Below are positions 1 through 8,994 of a stretch of 64,000 bases of DNA, piece after piece. The notes beneath the pieces are model-generated. The model searched no databases, was not told where the DNA came from, and was given only the letters and a program-made list of their open reading frames with translations. Origin of the DNA: Pseudomonas viridiflava (lineage in GTDB: Bacteria; Pseudomonadota; Gammaproteobacteria; Pseudomonadales; Pseudomonadaceae). The stretch covers positions 620,001 through 684,000 of the forward strand of contig NZ_UUOC01000001.1 of NCBI RefSeq assembly GCF_900590755.1. Direction: 5' to 3'. Positions within the stretch are counted from its first letter, which is position 1; each line of letters begins with the position of its first letter. Both the position numbers and the translations under genes were made by a program.

Positions 1-1
1 A

Positions 2-1432
2 CGGGAATTGGTGGATGCCAGTACGCGTACCGTTAACGAAATCATCGCCAACCAGCGCACTGTTTACGGGATCAACACCGGGTTCGGCCTGCTGGCGCGC
101 ACGTCGATCCCCACTGAATCCCTGGCCAAACTGCAACGTAACCTGCTGCTGTCCCACTGCACCGGCACCGGGCCTTTGCTGGATGACGCCAGCGTCGCGC
201 TGATCATGGCCTTGAAAGTCGGGTCGCTGGCTCGTGGGTTTTCCGGCATTCGCTGGGAAGTGATTCAAGCCCTGTGCGCGCTGTACGCTGCCAAGGTTTA
301 TCCGTGCATTCCATCCCAGGGTTCGGTCGGTGCTTCGGGTGACCTGGCCCCGCTGGCACATATGTCAGCAGTGCTGATCGGCGTAGGTCGTGTGCGCCAC
401 CAGGGCCGGGAAATGGACGCCGTCGAAGGCCTCGCCCTGGCCGGTCTGGAGCCCATGGTGCTAGGTCCGAAAGAAGGCCTGGCGCTGATCAATGGCACTC
501 AGGTTTCCACCGCCCTGGCACTGCGCGGTCTGTTCGCCACCGAAAAACTGTTCACCGCCGCCGTGGTTGCGGGCAGCCTGAGCGTTGAAGCCCTTAAAGG
601 CTCCGACGTGCCGTTCGATCCACGCATTCAGGCGGTACGCGGACAGCCGGGGCAGATCGACGTGGCCCTGTTTTACCGCGAGCTTCTGGCCACCAGCGAG
701 ATCCGCACGTCGCACATCGATTGCGGCCGTGTGCAGGACCCATACTCCCTGCGCTGCCAGCCACAAGTCATGGGTGCCTGTCTGGACCACATGCGTTTTG
801 CCGCCGGCGTATTCATGCGCGAAGCCAATGCCGTATCGGACAATCCACTGGTATTCAGCGCCGATGGCGACGTACTGTCGGGCGGTAACTTTCACGCAGA
901 ACCGGTGGCGATGGCCTCGGATGTACTGGCCCTGGCTATCTCCGAAATCGGCGCGTTGTCAGAGCGGCGCATTGCGCAACTGGTAGACCCGGCCCTGTCC
1001 GGCCTGCCTGCGTTTCTGGTCAAGGAAGGCGGCCTCAATTCCGGCTTCATGATCGCCCAGGTGACTGCCGCGGCCCTGGCCTCCGAGAACAAGACCCTGG
1101 CCCATCCTGCCTCGGTGGACAGCCTGCCAACCTCTGCCAACCAGGAAGACCATGTGTCCATGGCGACTTTTGCGGCACGCCGTTTGCTGGACATGGCAGG
1201 TAACAGCAGCGCCGTCGTGGCGATTGAACTGCTCGGTGCCGCACAAGGCGTGGATCTGCATGCGCCGTTGCGCACCTCGGAAAAACTCAGCGAAGTGCTG
1301 GCGATGATCCGCAGCGAAGTCCCCCACTACGACGAAGACCGCTACTTCGCCCCGGATATCGCCGCCGCGCGAGCCTGGGTCGAAGGCGGAGCGTTTACCC
1401 GTTGGTTGCCTTTCGAGCGTCTGTACGGCTGA
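2..1432 (+). CDS. hutH: Histidine ammonia-lyase family enzyme (5' truncated by window edge)
   Basis: MIO-dependent ammonia-lyase, expected to deaminate L-histidine to urocanate or a related aromatic amino acid. The reading frame is open to the window edge. By comparison with known HutH proteins (about 510 residues) roughly 30 N-terminal residues lie outside. The Ala-Ser-Gly triad that cyclises into the MIO electrophile is seen in [15 protein letters not shown], near codons 111-113 of the visible part. The active-site segment YGINTGFG and later family blocks ([33 protein letters not shown]) are intact. No hutU, hutI or hutG follows. Instead the next genes encode an FAD oxidase, an amino-acid importer and a HutC-type regulator, so this may be a second, specialised lyase rather than the housekeeping one. 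Family assignment is firm; substrate is not proven. Confidence 0.93.
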   Translation, partial: RELVDASTRTVNEIIANQRTVYGINTGFGLLARTSIPTESLAKLQRNLLLSHCTGTGPLLDDASVALIMALKVGSLARGFSGIRWEVIQALCALYAAKVYPCIPSQGSVGASGDLAPLAHMSAVLIGVGRVRHQGREMDAVEGLALAGLEPMVLGPKEGLALINGTQVSTALALRGLFATEKLFTAAVVAGSLSVEALKGSDVPFDPRIQAVRGQPGQIDVALFYRELLATSEIRTSHIDCGRVQDPYSLRCQPQVMGACLDHMRFAAGVFMREANAVSDNPLVFSADGDVLSGGNFHAEPVAMASDVLALAISEIGALSERRIAQLVDPALSGLPAFLVKEGGLNSGFMIAQVTAAALASENKTLAHPASVDSLPTSANQEDHVSMATFAARRLLDMAGNSSAVVAIELLGAAQGVDLHAPLRTSEKLSEVLAMIRSEVPHYDEDRYFAPDIAAARAWVEGGAFTRWLPFERLYG

Positions 1433-1442
1433 TCGCCTCCGG

Positions 1443-1467
1443 GTCGGCGGACCTTGAATCCGCCGAC
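1443..1467 (+). terminator. Hairpin between lyase and FAD oxidase
   Basis: Perfect 9-bp inverted repeat GTCGGCGGA/TCCGCCGAC with a 7-base loop, starting 11 bases after the lyase stop codon and followed by a pyrimidine-rich stretch with short T runs. It could be a weak terminator or attenuator that lowers expression of the downstream oxidase, or an mRNA 3'-end stabiliser. Confidence 0.5.
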
Positions 1468-1504
1468 TGCGCTGCTTTCTTTCTCCTTGACGGTGAGCTT
1501 AAGC

Positions 1505-2881
1505 ATGATTGATCTGCCGCACACTCTGGCGCTACTGCGTGAAGCTTTGGGCGATGCTCAAGTACTCACCGGCGAGGCCATCAGCCAACGCCATTACAGC
1601 GACTGGACTGGCCATGCCCCCACCTGCCCGGCCGCATTATTGCTGCCCCGCAACACTGAACAAGTATCCGCGGCACTGCGTATCTGCAACGCCGCCCGGC
1701 AACCGGTTGTGCCCCAGGGCGGGATGACTGGCCTGGCAGGTGGCGCAGTGCCACGCGCCGGGGACATTGCCCTGTCTGTCGAGCGCCTGCGCGGCATTGA
1801 AGAAATCGACAGCGCAGCGGCAACGGTCAGTGTCTGGGCTGGCACGACCTTGCAAGAGATCCAGCAAACCGTGCATGAGGCGGGCTTTCTGTTCCCCCTG
1901 GATCTGGGCGCCCGTGGTTCCTGCCAGATCGGCGGCAATATCGCTACCAACGCGGGCGGCAACGCAGTGATTCGTTACGGCATGACCCGCGAACTGGTGC
2001 TGGGCCTTGAGGTGGTGCTGGCCGACGGGCGCGTGTTGAATCTCATGAACAAGATGATCAAGAACAACTGCGGTTACGACCTGAAACAGTGCTTTATCGG
2101 CAGCGAAGGCACGCTGGGGGTCATTACCCGTGCGGTCCTGAAAATGGCGGCCCAGCCGGGCGAGACCACAACCCTGCTCTGCGCCCTGCCCGATTACGCC
2201 AGCGCTGTGAGTCTGCTGCGTCGTGTGCAGCGCAGCGCTGGCACCCCGCAAGCCTATGAATTGATGTGGCAGGACTTCTTCCGCATGGGCGTTTCCTGGC
2301 TGGAAAACCCCATTGCCCCCATGCCGGACGATTACCCGCTGTACGTACTGCTGGAATCATCGGCCTCCCGGGAATTACTGGAACACACCCTGGAAGCGGC
2401 ACTCGAAGCAGGTGAAGTGATAGATGCCATTGTTGCAAGCTCCCAGACCCAGGCGCGCGGGCTGTGGAAGATTCGCGAAGCCACCGGCGAGTTTCCGGTC
2501 CGCCTGGCGCCGCTGAATTTCGACATCAGCCTGCCCATCGGCCAGATCGGTGCCTTTGCCGACACCTGTCGTCAGCGCCTGGCCGAGCGCTGGCCGGATA
2601 ACCTGAGCGTGTACTTCGGCCACATCGGCGACAGCAATCTGCACCTGACCCTGGATTGCAATTCCCTGCCACAACCGGCGCCCATCCTTGAGATTGAAGA
2701 GCTGGTCTACAGCGCAGTCGGCGAAATGCAGGGCGCGGTGTCGGCCGAGCACGGTATCGGCCTGCTCAAACGCGAGTTCCTGCACCATTCGGTGACAGAT
2801 GAAGCCTTGCAGAGCATGCGTCAGCTCAAGGACTGCTTTGACCCCAACGGCATTCTCAACCCGGGGAAAATCCTCGGCTGA
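1505..2881 (+). CDS. FAD-binding oxidase/dehydrogenase of the GlcD/D-lactate dehydrogenase type
   Basis: A 458-residue flavoprotein with an N-terminal FAD_binding_4 (PCMH-type) domain and a C-terminal FAD-oxidase_C domain. Visible motifs are PQGGMTGLAGGAV, IGGNIATNAGGN, FIGSEGTLGVIT, YFGHIGDSNLH, AEHGIGLLKR and the terminal DPNGILNPGK, typical of glycolate, D-lactate and D-2-hydroxyglutarate dehydrogenases. Such enzymes oxidise a 2-hydroxyacid to the 2-oxoacid. The ATG at 1505 is preferred over an upstream in-frame start because a GGTGAG-like ribosome site precedes it. Placed between a histidine-type lyase and an amino-acid importer, it may act on a hydroxyacid made from the same amino acid; that is inference. 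Confidence 0.88.
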   Translation: MIDLPHTLALLREALGDAQVLTGEAISQRHYSDWTGHAPTCPAALLLPRNTEQVSAALRICNAARQPVVPQGGMTGLAGGAVPRAGDIALSVERLRGIEEIDSAAATVSVWAGTTLQEIQQTVHEAGFLFPLDLGARGSCQIGGNIATNAGGNAVIRYGMTRELVLGLEVVLADGRVLNLMNKMIKNNCGYDLKQCFIGSEGTLGVITRAVLKMAAQPGETTTLLCALPDYASAVSLLRRVQRSAGTPQAYELMWQDFFRMGVSWLENPIAPMPDDYPLYVLLESSASRELLEHTLEAALEAGEVIDAIVASSQTQARGLWKIREATGEFPVRLAPLNFDISLPIGQIGAFADTCRQRLAERWPDNLSVYFGHIGDSNLHLTLDCNSLPQPAPILEIEELVYSAVGEMQGAVSAEHGIGLLKREFLHHSVTDEALQSMRQLKDCFDPNGILNPGKILG

Positions 2882-2896
2882 AACGTTGGCTCGCCT

Positions 2897-2904
2897 GTAT
2901 ATAC
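2897..2904. promoter_or_regulatory. Candidate GntR/HutC-type operator
   Basis: The 8-bp perfect palindrome GTATATAC fits the GT-N-TA-N-AC core known for HutC-subfamily GntR regulators. It lies about 95 bp before the substrate-binding protein gene in the only sizeable gap of the cluster, and a HutC-like regulator gene closes the cluster. Assignment is inferred from position and motif. Confidence 0.4.
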
Positions 2905-2998
2905 CGGTATGGCACGCTAACTGCAGCTTTGTCAGGCGTTCAGACAGCGCTTAGCGACAACCACGACGACAGTCCTTACCGAGACGAAGGAGTTACAA

Positions 2999-3835
2999 AT
3001 GCAACTCGATTCCCTGTTCAGTAAAACAGTCAAAAGCCTGAGCATCGCCGTAGCCCTGGCAGCCTTGCCATTGCTGGCGAATGCCGACCAATTGGCCGAT
3101 GTGAAAAAGGCCGGTGAGTTGGTGGTTGGCACAGAGTTGCAGTTTGCGCCGTTCGATTTCACTGAAAACGGCAAACAGAAAGGACTTAACGCTGAGTTGT
3201 TCGAACAGCTGGGCAAGGAGCTGGGGGTCAAGATCAAGTTCATCGACCTGCCGTGGCCGAGCGTACTGCCAGGTCTTGAGGCGAAGAAATTCGACATGGT
3301 TGCCGGCCCGATCATCGAAACCAAAGCCCGCCAGGAACGCTACCACTTCGTCTTGCCTATCGCTGAAGCCACCGTTGCGCTGATGGTAGGCGCCAAGGAC
3401 GACAGCATCAAAAAACCCGAGGACATTTCCGGCAAAACCGTTGGCGCAGGCAAGGGCTCGGCGCAGCTGGAAGAACTCAAGGCCTTCGCCGCAACCCTGC
3501 CGGAGAAAGTCACGATCCGCGAATACGTCGACAACAACCAGGCCTACGCGGACCTGGCGGCCAAGCGCATCGTGGCGGTGGCCAACTCGCTGCCGAACAT
3601 CTCCTACGTCGCCGCTGAGCGCAGCAATTTGTACAAGGTGATTCTGCCGCCGTTCGGCAAGAAGTCCTACTTTGCGTATCTGGGTCGCAAGGATGCGGAA
3701 TCGCAAAGCCTGATCGCTGCGCTTGATGCCGCCATCCTGAAAATGCACGCCGATGGCCGCCTCGCCGCCCTGCAGAAAAAATGGCTCGGCGCGGAAATGG
3801 ACGTGCCGAAGGCTGAGTTTACGCCGACCTGGTAA
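2999..3835 (+). CDS. Amino-acid ABC transporter periplasmic substrate-binding protein
   Basis: A 278-residue family-3 solute-binding protein. It has a signal peptide of about 29 residues (positively charged start, hydrophobic core, cleavage near ANA/DQ), then the usual opening DVKKAGELVVGTELQFAPF and a second-lobe segment GKTVGAGKGSAQLEEL. A strong GAAGGAG ribosome site precedes the ATG. It should capture a polar amino acid in the periplasm and deliver it to the two permeases just downstream. The nearby histidine-lyase homologue suggests histidine or a related aromatic/imidazole compound, but the ligand cannot be read from sequence. A REP hairpin separates it from the permease genes. Confidence 0.92.
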   Translation: MQLDSLFSKTVKSLSIAVALAALPLLANADQLADVKKAGELVVGTELQFAPFDFTENGKQKGLNAELFEQLGKELGVKIKFIDLPWPSVLPGLEAKKFDMVAGPIIETKARQERYHFVLPIAEATVALMVGAKDDSIKKPEDISGKTVGAGKGSAQLEELKAFAATLPEKVTIREYVDNNQAYADLAAKRIVAVANSLPNISYVAAERSNLYKVILPPFGKKSYFAYLGRKDAESQSLIAALDAAILKMHADGRLAALQKKWLGAEMDVPKAEFTPTW

Positions 3836-3854
3836 GCCGAGGGCTTAAAGGTTT

Positions 3855-3931
3855 TTGTAGGAGCTGCCGCAGGCTGCGAAAAGTGAGTCTTCTGACACAC
3901 CGTCATTCGCAGCCCTCGGCAGCTCCTACAA
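3855..3931. repeat. REP hairpin (GTAGGAGCTGCCG type) inside the ABC operon
   Basis: Inverted pair of REP units in the gap between the binding protein and the first permease. The arms pair almost completely around a short spacer. This position is common where a binding protein needs more transcript than the membrane parts. Confidence 0.85.
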
Positions 3932-3964
3932 GAGACTCACATTGCTGCCTATTCAGGAGAATCA

Positions 3965-4624
3965 ATGTTCGACTGGCCCCTGCTGACCCAGAACCTGCCG
4001 TTGATGCTGGACGCGCTGTGGGTGACGCTGCAAGTCACTATCGCCGCGCTGGCCATAGGTTTTGTCATCGGCGTGATGGTCGGCAGCCTGCGTCTGTCGC
4101 CCATCCCCCTGCTCAGGCGTCTGGGCGGTGGTTATATTTTTGTGTTCCGGGGCATTCCGCTGCTGGTGCAACTGCTGTTCATCTATTACTTCCTGCCGCG
4201 AATCGGCCTGCCCAATTTGTCGCCCACCGTGGCGGCGATCATTGGTTTATCGCTGGCGGCAGGTGCATACATTGCGGAAATCATGCGCGGCGGCTTTCTC
4301 GCCATTCCTCCGGGCCAACTGGAAGCCGCTGGCCTGCTGGGCCTGAGCAACACGCAAATGCTGGTGCGCATCCGCGTGCCCCAGGCCGTGCGTCTGACCC
4401 TGCCCGCGCTGGTCAATGAAATGATCCTGCTGATCAAGGCCTCGTCCCTGGTCTCGGTGGTGGGCCTTGCGGACCTGACTCGCACCGCGCAAAACATGGC
4501 AGCCAGTGATTACCTGTTCGTGCAGGACTACCTGATGCTGGCGGCCTTCTACTGCCTGATCAATATCCCGCTGGCCTTCTGCGGAGGTTTGCTGGAGCGG
4601 CGTTTGAAGGGGCATCTGGCATGA
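3965..4624 (+). CDS. Amino-acid ABC transporter permease (HisM/HisQ type)
   Basis: A 219-residue inner-membrane permease of the polar amino-acid uptake family. It has five or so hydrophobic segments, and the cytoplasmic EAA loop reads EAAGLLGLSNTQMLVRI followed by PALVNE, the site that contacts the ATPase. A CAGGAG ribosome site lies just upstream of ATG. The stop overlaps the next permease start by four bases (ATGA), which implies translational coupling and a heterodimeric channel. Confidence 0.93.
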   Translation: MFDWPLLTQNLPLMLDALWVTLQVTIAALAIGFVIGVMVGSLRLSPIPLLRRLGGGYIFVFRGIPLLVQLLFIYYFLPRIGLPNLSPTVAAIIGLSLAAGAYIAEIMRGGFLAIPPGQLEAAGLLGLSNTQMLVRIRVPQAVRLTLPALVNEMILLIKASSLVSVVGLADLTRTAQNMAASDYLFVQDYLMLAAFYCLINIPLAFCGGLLERRLKGHLA

Positions 4625-5289
4625 TTTTCGATCCGCACATCATTACCGATCACCTGGACGAAATCGGCTCAGGCTTCATGATCACCCTGGCCACCTGGGC
4701 CAGCGGCGTGGTGCTGGGCATTGCGCTGGGCATGCTGATCGCCATTGCCCAGCTGTTCGGCAATAACCTGGTGCGCGCCCCGCTGCGGGTGTTTATCGAG
4801 CTGATCCGCAGCACGCCGTTTCTGGTCCAGCTGTTTCTGGTGTACTACGCCGGGCCAGCGTTCGGCCTGAGCCTGGAACCGATTCCGGCTGGCATTCTCA
4901 GCCTCGGCGTGTACGGCAGCGTGTATTTCGCCGAGATTTTCCGCACCGGTTTCGAGTCCGTGGCCCGGGGCCAACTGGAAGCAGCCGACTGTCTGGGCAT
5001 TACCCGCTGGCAGTGCATCATGCGCATCCAGGTGCCGCAGATGCTGGTGATCATCCTGCCCGCGCTGGTCAATCTAGTGACCATTCTGTGCAAGGAAACC
5101 GCCGTGCTGTCGATCATTACCATCCCGGAACTGACCATGGTGCTGACCGGCATTGGCTCGGAAACCTTCGCATTCGTCGAAACCCTGCTGGTGCTGTGCA
5201 TCGGTTATCTGCTGCTGGTCGAGGCCTGCTCACGGCTGGGGATGTTCCTCGAACGCCGGGTCGGCCGCTTTATGACCCGACAGCCCTGA
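4621..5289 (+). CDS. Amino-acid ABC transporter permease, second subunit
   Basis: A 222-residue partner permease of the same family. The EAA loop appears as [17 protein letters not shown] then PALVN. The segment [13 protein letters not shown] is typical of HisM/GlnP permeases. It overlaps the preceding permease by four bases and is followed after 16 bases by the ATPase gene, so the importer is complete: binding protein, two permeases and ATPase. Confidence 0.93.
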   Translation: MIFDPHIITDHLDEIGSGFMITLATWASGVVLGIALGMLIAIAQLFGNNLVRAPLRVFIELIRSTPFLVQLFLVYYAGPAFGLSLEPIPAGILSLGVYGSVYFAEIFRTGFESVARGQLEAADCLGITRWQCIMRIQVPQMLVIILPALVNLVTILCKETAVLSIITIPELTMVLTGIGSETFAFVETLLVLCIGYLLLVEACSRLGMFLERRVGRFMTRQP

Positions 5290-5305
5290 TGGAAGGCCCA
5301 GCACA

Positions 5306-6175
5306 ATGAACAGTATTCAAACTCTGCAACAAGGCTTATCCATGAACAACTCTGTGGACCGAGAACCCATGTTGCGCCTTGAAAAGGTCGGCAAAAGCTT
5401 CGGCGCCGTGCGCGTCCTCAAGGGCATCGACCTGCAAGTGCAACATTCTGAAGTGGTGTGCCTGATCGGCCCGTCCGGCTCGGGTAAAAGCACCTTGCTG
5501 CGCAGCATGGCGTTTCTCGAAGAATACGATGAGGGCGAAGTCATCATCGAAGGCAAGTTGCTGGGCTGGACGCCGGACAGCACCGCCAGCGGTAAAAAGC
5601 GCAAACGCGCGCCGCAGTCGCAGATCAACCAGGTGCGCAGCAATGTCGGCATGGTGTTCCAGCAGTTCAATCTGTGGCCGCACATGACGGCCATCGGTAA
5701 TGTCTGCGAAGCCTTGCGTCGGGTTCGCAAGTTGTCTGCCGAGGAGGCCAATCGGCGCGGCATGGCCATGCTCGACAAGGTCGGGCTGGCGCACAAGGCG
5801 GCGTCTTACCCGGCGCAATTGTCCGGCGGCCAGCAACAGCGGGTGGCGATTGCCCGCGCCCTGGCAATGGAGCCGCACATCATGCTGTTCGATGAACCCA
5901 CCTCGGCACTGGACCCGGAACTGGTGGGCGAAGTGCTGCAAGTCATGAAGGCCCTGGCGAAGGAAGGCATGACCATGGTCGTGGTCACCCACGAAATGGG
6001 TTTCGCCGCTCAGGTGGCCGATTCGGTGGTGTTCCTCGATCAGGGCGAAGTGGTGGCCCAGGGTACGCCGCAGCAGATTTTCCATAACGCCGAACATCCT
6101 CGCTTGCAGCAGTTCCTGCAGAACTATCTGGACCGCAATGCGTTCTGGCAGGACGGCAAAGAGGCTCAGGCCTGA
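5306..6175 (+). CDS. Amino-acid ABC transporter ATP-binding protein (HisP/GlnQ type)
   Basis: A 289-residue ATPase energising the importer. Walker [11 protein letters not shown]-loop [11 protein letters not shown], signature LSGGQQQR, Walker [13 protein letters not shown] and H-loop VVTHEMG are all present. The start at 5306 follows a GGAAGG ribosome site; an internal ATG at 5342 is a possible alternative, which would drop a 12-residue leader that is not conserved in the family. The insert after the first beta strands ([15 protein letters not shown]) is longer than in most homologues. The stop codon overlaps the regulator start (TGATGA), so regulator and importer are co-transcribed. Confidence 0.93.
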   Translation: MNSIQTLQQGLSMNNSVDREPMLRLEKVGKSFGAVRVLKGIDLQVQHSEVVCLIGPSGSGKSTLLRSMAFLEEYDEGEVIIEGKLLGWTPDSTASGKKRKRAPQSQINQVRSNVGMVFQQFNLWPHMTAIGNVCEALRRVRKLSAEEANRRGMAMLDKVGLAHKAASYPAQLSGGQQQRVAIARALAMEPHIMLFDEPTSALDPELVGEVLQVMKALAKEGMTMVVVTHEMGFAAQVADSVVFLDQGEVVAQGTPQQIFHNAEHPRLQQFLQNYLDRNAFWQDGKEAQA

Positions 6176-6912
6176 TGAACCCGCCCGCGCCACAGGCCCT
6201 GTATCGCCGGGCCAAGGATTTTGTGCAAGGCAAGCTCAGCGCGGGCGAATGGAAAGCAGGCGACCTGATTCCTTCGGAAAACCGGCTGGTGCAGGAGCTG
6301 GGCATGTCGCGCATGACGGTCAATCGCGCCCTGCGGGAACTGACCGAGGAAGGCCTGCTGGTCCGGGTGTCCGGGGTCGGGACTTTCGTCGCCGAAAGCA
6401 AGCCGCAATCGAACCTGTTGCGCATCACTAACATTGCTGACGAGATCATCGCCCGGGGTCATCGATACAGCTGTGAGGTGCTACATCTGGGTCGCGAGGC
6501 GGCTTCGATGTCGGTGGCGGCGGCTTTGGCACTGAGCACCGGTGCGTCGGTTTTTCATGTGTTGTGTGTGCACTGTGAAGAAGGCGTGCCGGTGCAACTG
6601 GAGGATCGCTACGTCAATCCTGAATACGTTCCCGACTTCCTCAACCAGCCTTTTGGTGACCTGCTGCAACCGGCGCGTTATCTGCTTCAGGCGATTCGCC
6701 CTGACGACATTGAGCACATCGTCGAAGCCTGCCATCCCGGTCCGGAAGAAAGCCGCCACTTGCAAATCCCCCGCGACGAGCCATGCCTGCTGCTGATGCG
6801 CCGGACCTGGAGCGCCGGGAAAGTCGTGACCTATGTGCGACTGATCCACCCCTCCTCTCGCTATCGGTTGGGCAGTCGTCTACCAGTCAACAGCGCCCAT
6901 CGAGACAGTTGA
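6175..6912 (+). CDS. GntR-family transcriptional regulator with UTRA domain (HutC-like)
   Basis: A 245-residue repressor-type protein. The N-terminal winged helix (about residues 8-72) contains IPSENRLVQELGMSRMTVNR, and the linker GVGTFVAESKPQSNLL leads into a C-terminal UTRA effector-binding domain (about 90-235). The sequence closely resembles HutC, the urocanate-responsive repressor of histidine utilisation in Pseudomonas. Lying last in the cluster and overlapping the ATPase gene, it probably regulates the operon in response to the lyase product or substrate. The GTATATAC palindrome before the binding-protein gene is a candidate site. Confidence 0.88.
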   Translation: MNPPAPQALYRRAKDFVQGKLSAGEWKAGDLIPSENRLVQELGMSRMTVNRALRELTEEGLLVRVSGVGTFVAESKPQSNLLRITNIADEIIARGHRYSCEVLHLGREAASMSVAAALALSTGASVFHVLCVHCEEGVPVQLEDRYVNPEYVPDFLNQPFGDLLQPARYLLQAIRPDDIEHIVEACHPGPEESRHLQIPRDEPCLLLMRRTWSAGKVVTYVRLIHPSSRYRLGSRLPVNSAHRDS

Positions 6913-7008
6913 TCGACCAGCGGTGATCGCATCGATCGAACGACCGCCATTCACCAGCCTCGAAATCCTGTAAGCCTTCAAGTGCTACATGAATCAGAGG
7001 TGACAATA

Positions 7009-7269
7009 ATGACCGACCAGAGCCAGCAAACCCTCGACAGAAATGACCCTGCCATCGACCCGGATAGCCCGGAAGACGAGTCCGTGCAAAGCCAGCAGAA
7101 TCAAGGCAAGCCGCAAGGCCAGCCGGATACCCAGTTCGAGCAGAACCAACAATCGGGCGGCAACACCTTCACGCCGGATTACGAGCCCGAAGAAAAACCC
7201 GACATTCAGCGCCCGAATCCGCATGCCACTCAAGGCGAGGATGCGGATGTGGATACTGACGGCGGCTAG
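7009..7269 (+). CDS. Small acidic, low-complexity hypothetical protein
   Basis: An 86-residue product with no recognisable domain, rich in Gln, Asp, Glu, Pro and Asn, lacking hydrophobic segments and probably disordered. The ATG at 7009 follows a good AGAGGTG ribosome site at 7-base spacing, so I prefer it to the upstream in-frame start at 6982. It contains DPDSPED and ends in a run of acidic residues with DADVDTD. A second tiny protein at 12262-12429 shares the DPDSP motif and a similar composition. Function unknown. Confidence 0.7.
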   Translation: MTDQSQQTLDRNDPAIDPDSPEDESVQSQQNQGKPQGQPDTQFEQNQQSGGNTFTPDYEPEEKPDIQRPNPHATQGEDADVDTDGG

Positions 7270-7281
7270 ACACTGAGACCT

Positions 7282-7357
7282 CTGTAGGAGCTGCCGAAGG
7301 CTGCGAACCGCGATATTTCTGAATACCGTTATTCGCAGCCTTCGGCAGCTCCTACAG
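7282..7357. repeat. REP hairpin (GTAGGAGCTGCCG type)
   Basis: Near-perfect inverted REP pair between the small acidic protein gene and the Nramp-like transporter gene. The stem is the full arm length with a short AT-richer spacer. Confidence 0.88.
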
Positions 7358-7502
7358 GTTTACGCAAACCTTTTCCCCCGCCTTAATCCCCCTTCCCTTG
7401 CGCAACATTTCCAAACACTTGTAAAACTTCTTATGTTGTACGACGTCTGACGTTGTGTTCGACTTGCACTGTCTCACAAAAATAACAACGGAGATTCACA
7501 CT

Positions 7503-8804
7503 ATGGCGAGCACCAGCTCCGTCGATAAGAAACCTCTTGCTGTGCGCGAAACATTTTTTGCCAAGGTCACCAAGCTGCTGGGGCCTGGCATCATCGCGGT
7601 GTTGTCGTGGCTCGGCGCGGGCGACCTGATTACCTCCTCGGTAGCCGGTGCGAACTACGGCTACGCCATGATGTGGGTGCTGGCAGTTTCGCTGCTGCTG
7701 CGCTTCCTCATCGTCAACATCATCGCGCGCTTCCAGCTCTGCAATAACCAGGGCATGAGCATCCTTCAGGGCTACGCCCAACTCCACCCGCTGTTTGCCT
7801 GGTTCATGCTCGGTTATGCCCTGCTGATGGGCCACCTGATCAACGCTTATATGATCAAGGGCGCAGGCGAAGCGCTGGCGATGTTGCTGCACATCAATCA
7901 GCCGTTGCTCTGTTCGTTCGCCGTGGTCATCGCGGTCTGGCTGCTGGTGGGTCGCAACATCTACACCATGATCGAAGGTGTCATGAAAGGCCTGCTGGCC
8001 CTGATGACCCTGGCGTTCCTGGCGCTGGCGATCATGTCCAAACCGGATGTGGTGGGTATTCTCAAAGGCACCATCGGCTTCAGCATTCCGCCAGACGAAG
8101 GCGTGCATGGCGCGTTGCTGGTAGCGGTGTCGGTGATCGGCGCGGTGGCCGGTTCCATCGCCAACTTCGTGCATCCGTATGTGATGCGCGAGAAAGGCTG
8201 GATCGGCCCTGAACACAAACGCATGCAGCGCAATGACCTGCTGTTCGCCGTGTTTGTCGGGATCATCATCAACCTGGCAATCTGGGTGGTCGGTGCCGAA
8301 ATCCTGCGTCCCAATGGCCTGCAAGTGAATACCCTGCAGGATCTGGGCAAGGCGCTGGAAATGTTCTTCGGCCCTGCGGGCTGGTATATCTTCTTCGTGG
8401 GCGTGTTCGCGACCCTGTTTGCCAGCATCGCCGGTAAAACCACGGCATTCCCGATGCTGATCACCGATGCGTTCCAGCACATCCAGCCAAAGCGTCGCGA
8501 GAAGTACGGCAAGGAATTCCACAAGGACCCGATGCACAAGTGGTTCATGTTGTTCATCCTGGTCACTCCGCTGATCTGGTCGCTGCCCGGCATGCCGGAC
8601 TTCGTGACCCTGACCATTGGTGTGAACGCGCTGAACATCATTGGTTTGCCGATCATTTCTCTGGGCTTGCTGTTCATGTCCAACCAGAAATCCCTGCTCG
8701 ACAAGCAATACCGCAACAACCTGTTCGAGAACATCGCACTGCTGTTCGCGACGGGCCTGGCGTTGTGGGTTGCTTTCCAGCTGGGGAGTGATTTGTTGGG
8801 TTGA
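7503..8804 (+). CDS. Nramp-related divalent-metal transporter with non-canonical metal site
   Basis: A 433-residue polytopic membrane protein of the Nramp superfamily (LGPGIIAVLSWLGAGD, VAGANYGYAMMW, and about 11 hydrophobic segments). Start at 7503 is preceded by a CGGAG site; the longer frame from 7455 lacks one. In classical Mn/Fe Nramps the first helix carries DPGN and the sixth an MPH motif. Here the first helix reads GAGD and the sixth GSIANFVHPYV, so several metal ligands are replaced. This fits divergent Nramp-related proteins, some of which move other ions or solutes, so the substrate is uncertain. It appears monocistronic. Confidence 0.85.
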   Translation: MASTSSVDKKPLAVRETFFAKVTKLLGPGIIAVLSWLGAGDLITSSVAGANYGYAMMWVLAVSLLLRFLIVNIIARFQLCNNQGMSILQGYAQLHPLFAWFMLGYALLMGHLINAYMIKGAGEALAMLLHINQPLLCSFAVVIAVWLLVGRNIYTMIEGVMKGLLALMTLAFLALAIMSKPDVVGILKGTIGFSIPPDEGVHGALLVAVSVIGAVAGSIANFVHPYVMREKGWIGPEHKRMQRNDLLFAVFVGIIINLAIWVVGAEILRPNGLQVNTLQDLGKALEMFFGPAGWYIFFVGVFATLFASIAGKTTAFPMLITDAFQHIQPKRREKYGKEFHKDPMHKWFMLFILVTPLIWSLPGMPDFVTLTIGVNALNIIGLPIISLGLLFMSNQKSLLDKQYRNNLFENIALLFATGLALWVAFQLGSDLLG

Positions 8805-8819
8805 GATTTTGCAACACCT

Positions 8820-8893
8820 TGTAGGAGCTGCCGCAGGCTGCGAATTGCGGTGCATCAGGGCTAATGTTTTCGCAGCCTTCGGCAGCTCCTACA
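8820..8893. repeat. REP hairpin (GTAGGAGCTGCCG type)
   Basis: Inverted REP pair just after the Nramp-like gene stop codon, before the MFS exporter gene. Confidence 0.85.
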
Positions 8894-8994
8894 GATCCAG
8901 CAAGATGAAATCATTTGCAACAAACCATTGCACAACTACCGCATAAGACAGCAGGATCGATACCCCTGCCCAACCCAGCGGAGTTTCACTGGCA

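Noticed and set aside
3883..4419. 178-codon frame overlapping the first permease
   Set aside because: Starts inside the REP hairpin and is out of frame with the permease, which has clear motifs.
7431..8855. Long open frame antisense to the Nramp-like gene (474 codons, minus)
   Set aside because: Opposite strand of a well-supported membrane protein; its translation is Gln/His/Asp-rich shadow sequence and it has no ribosome site.
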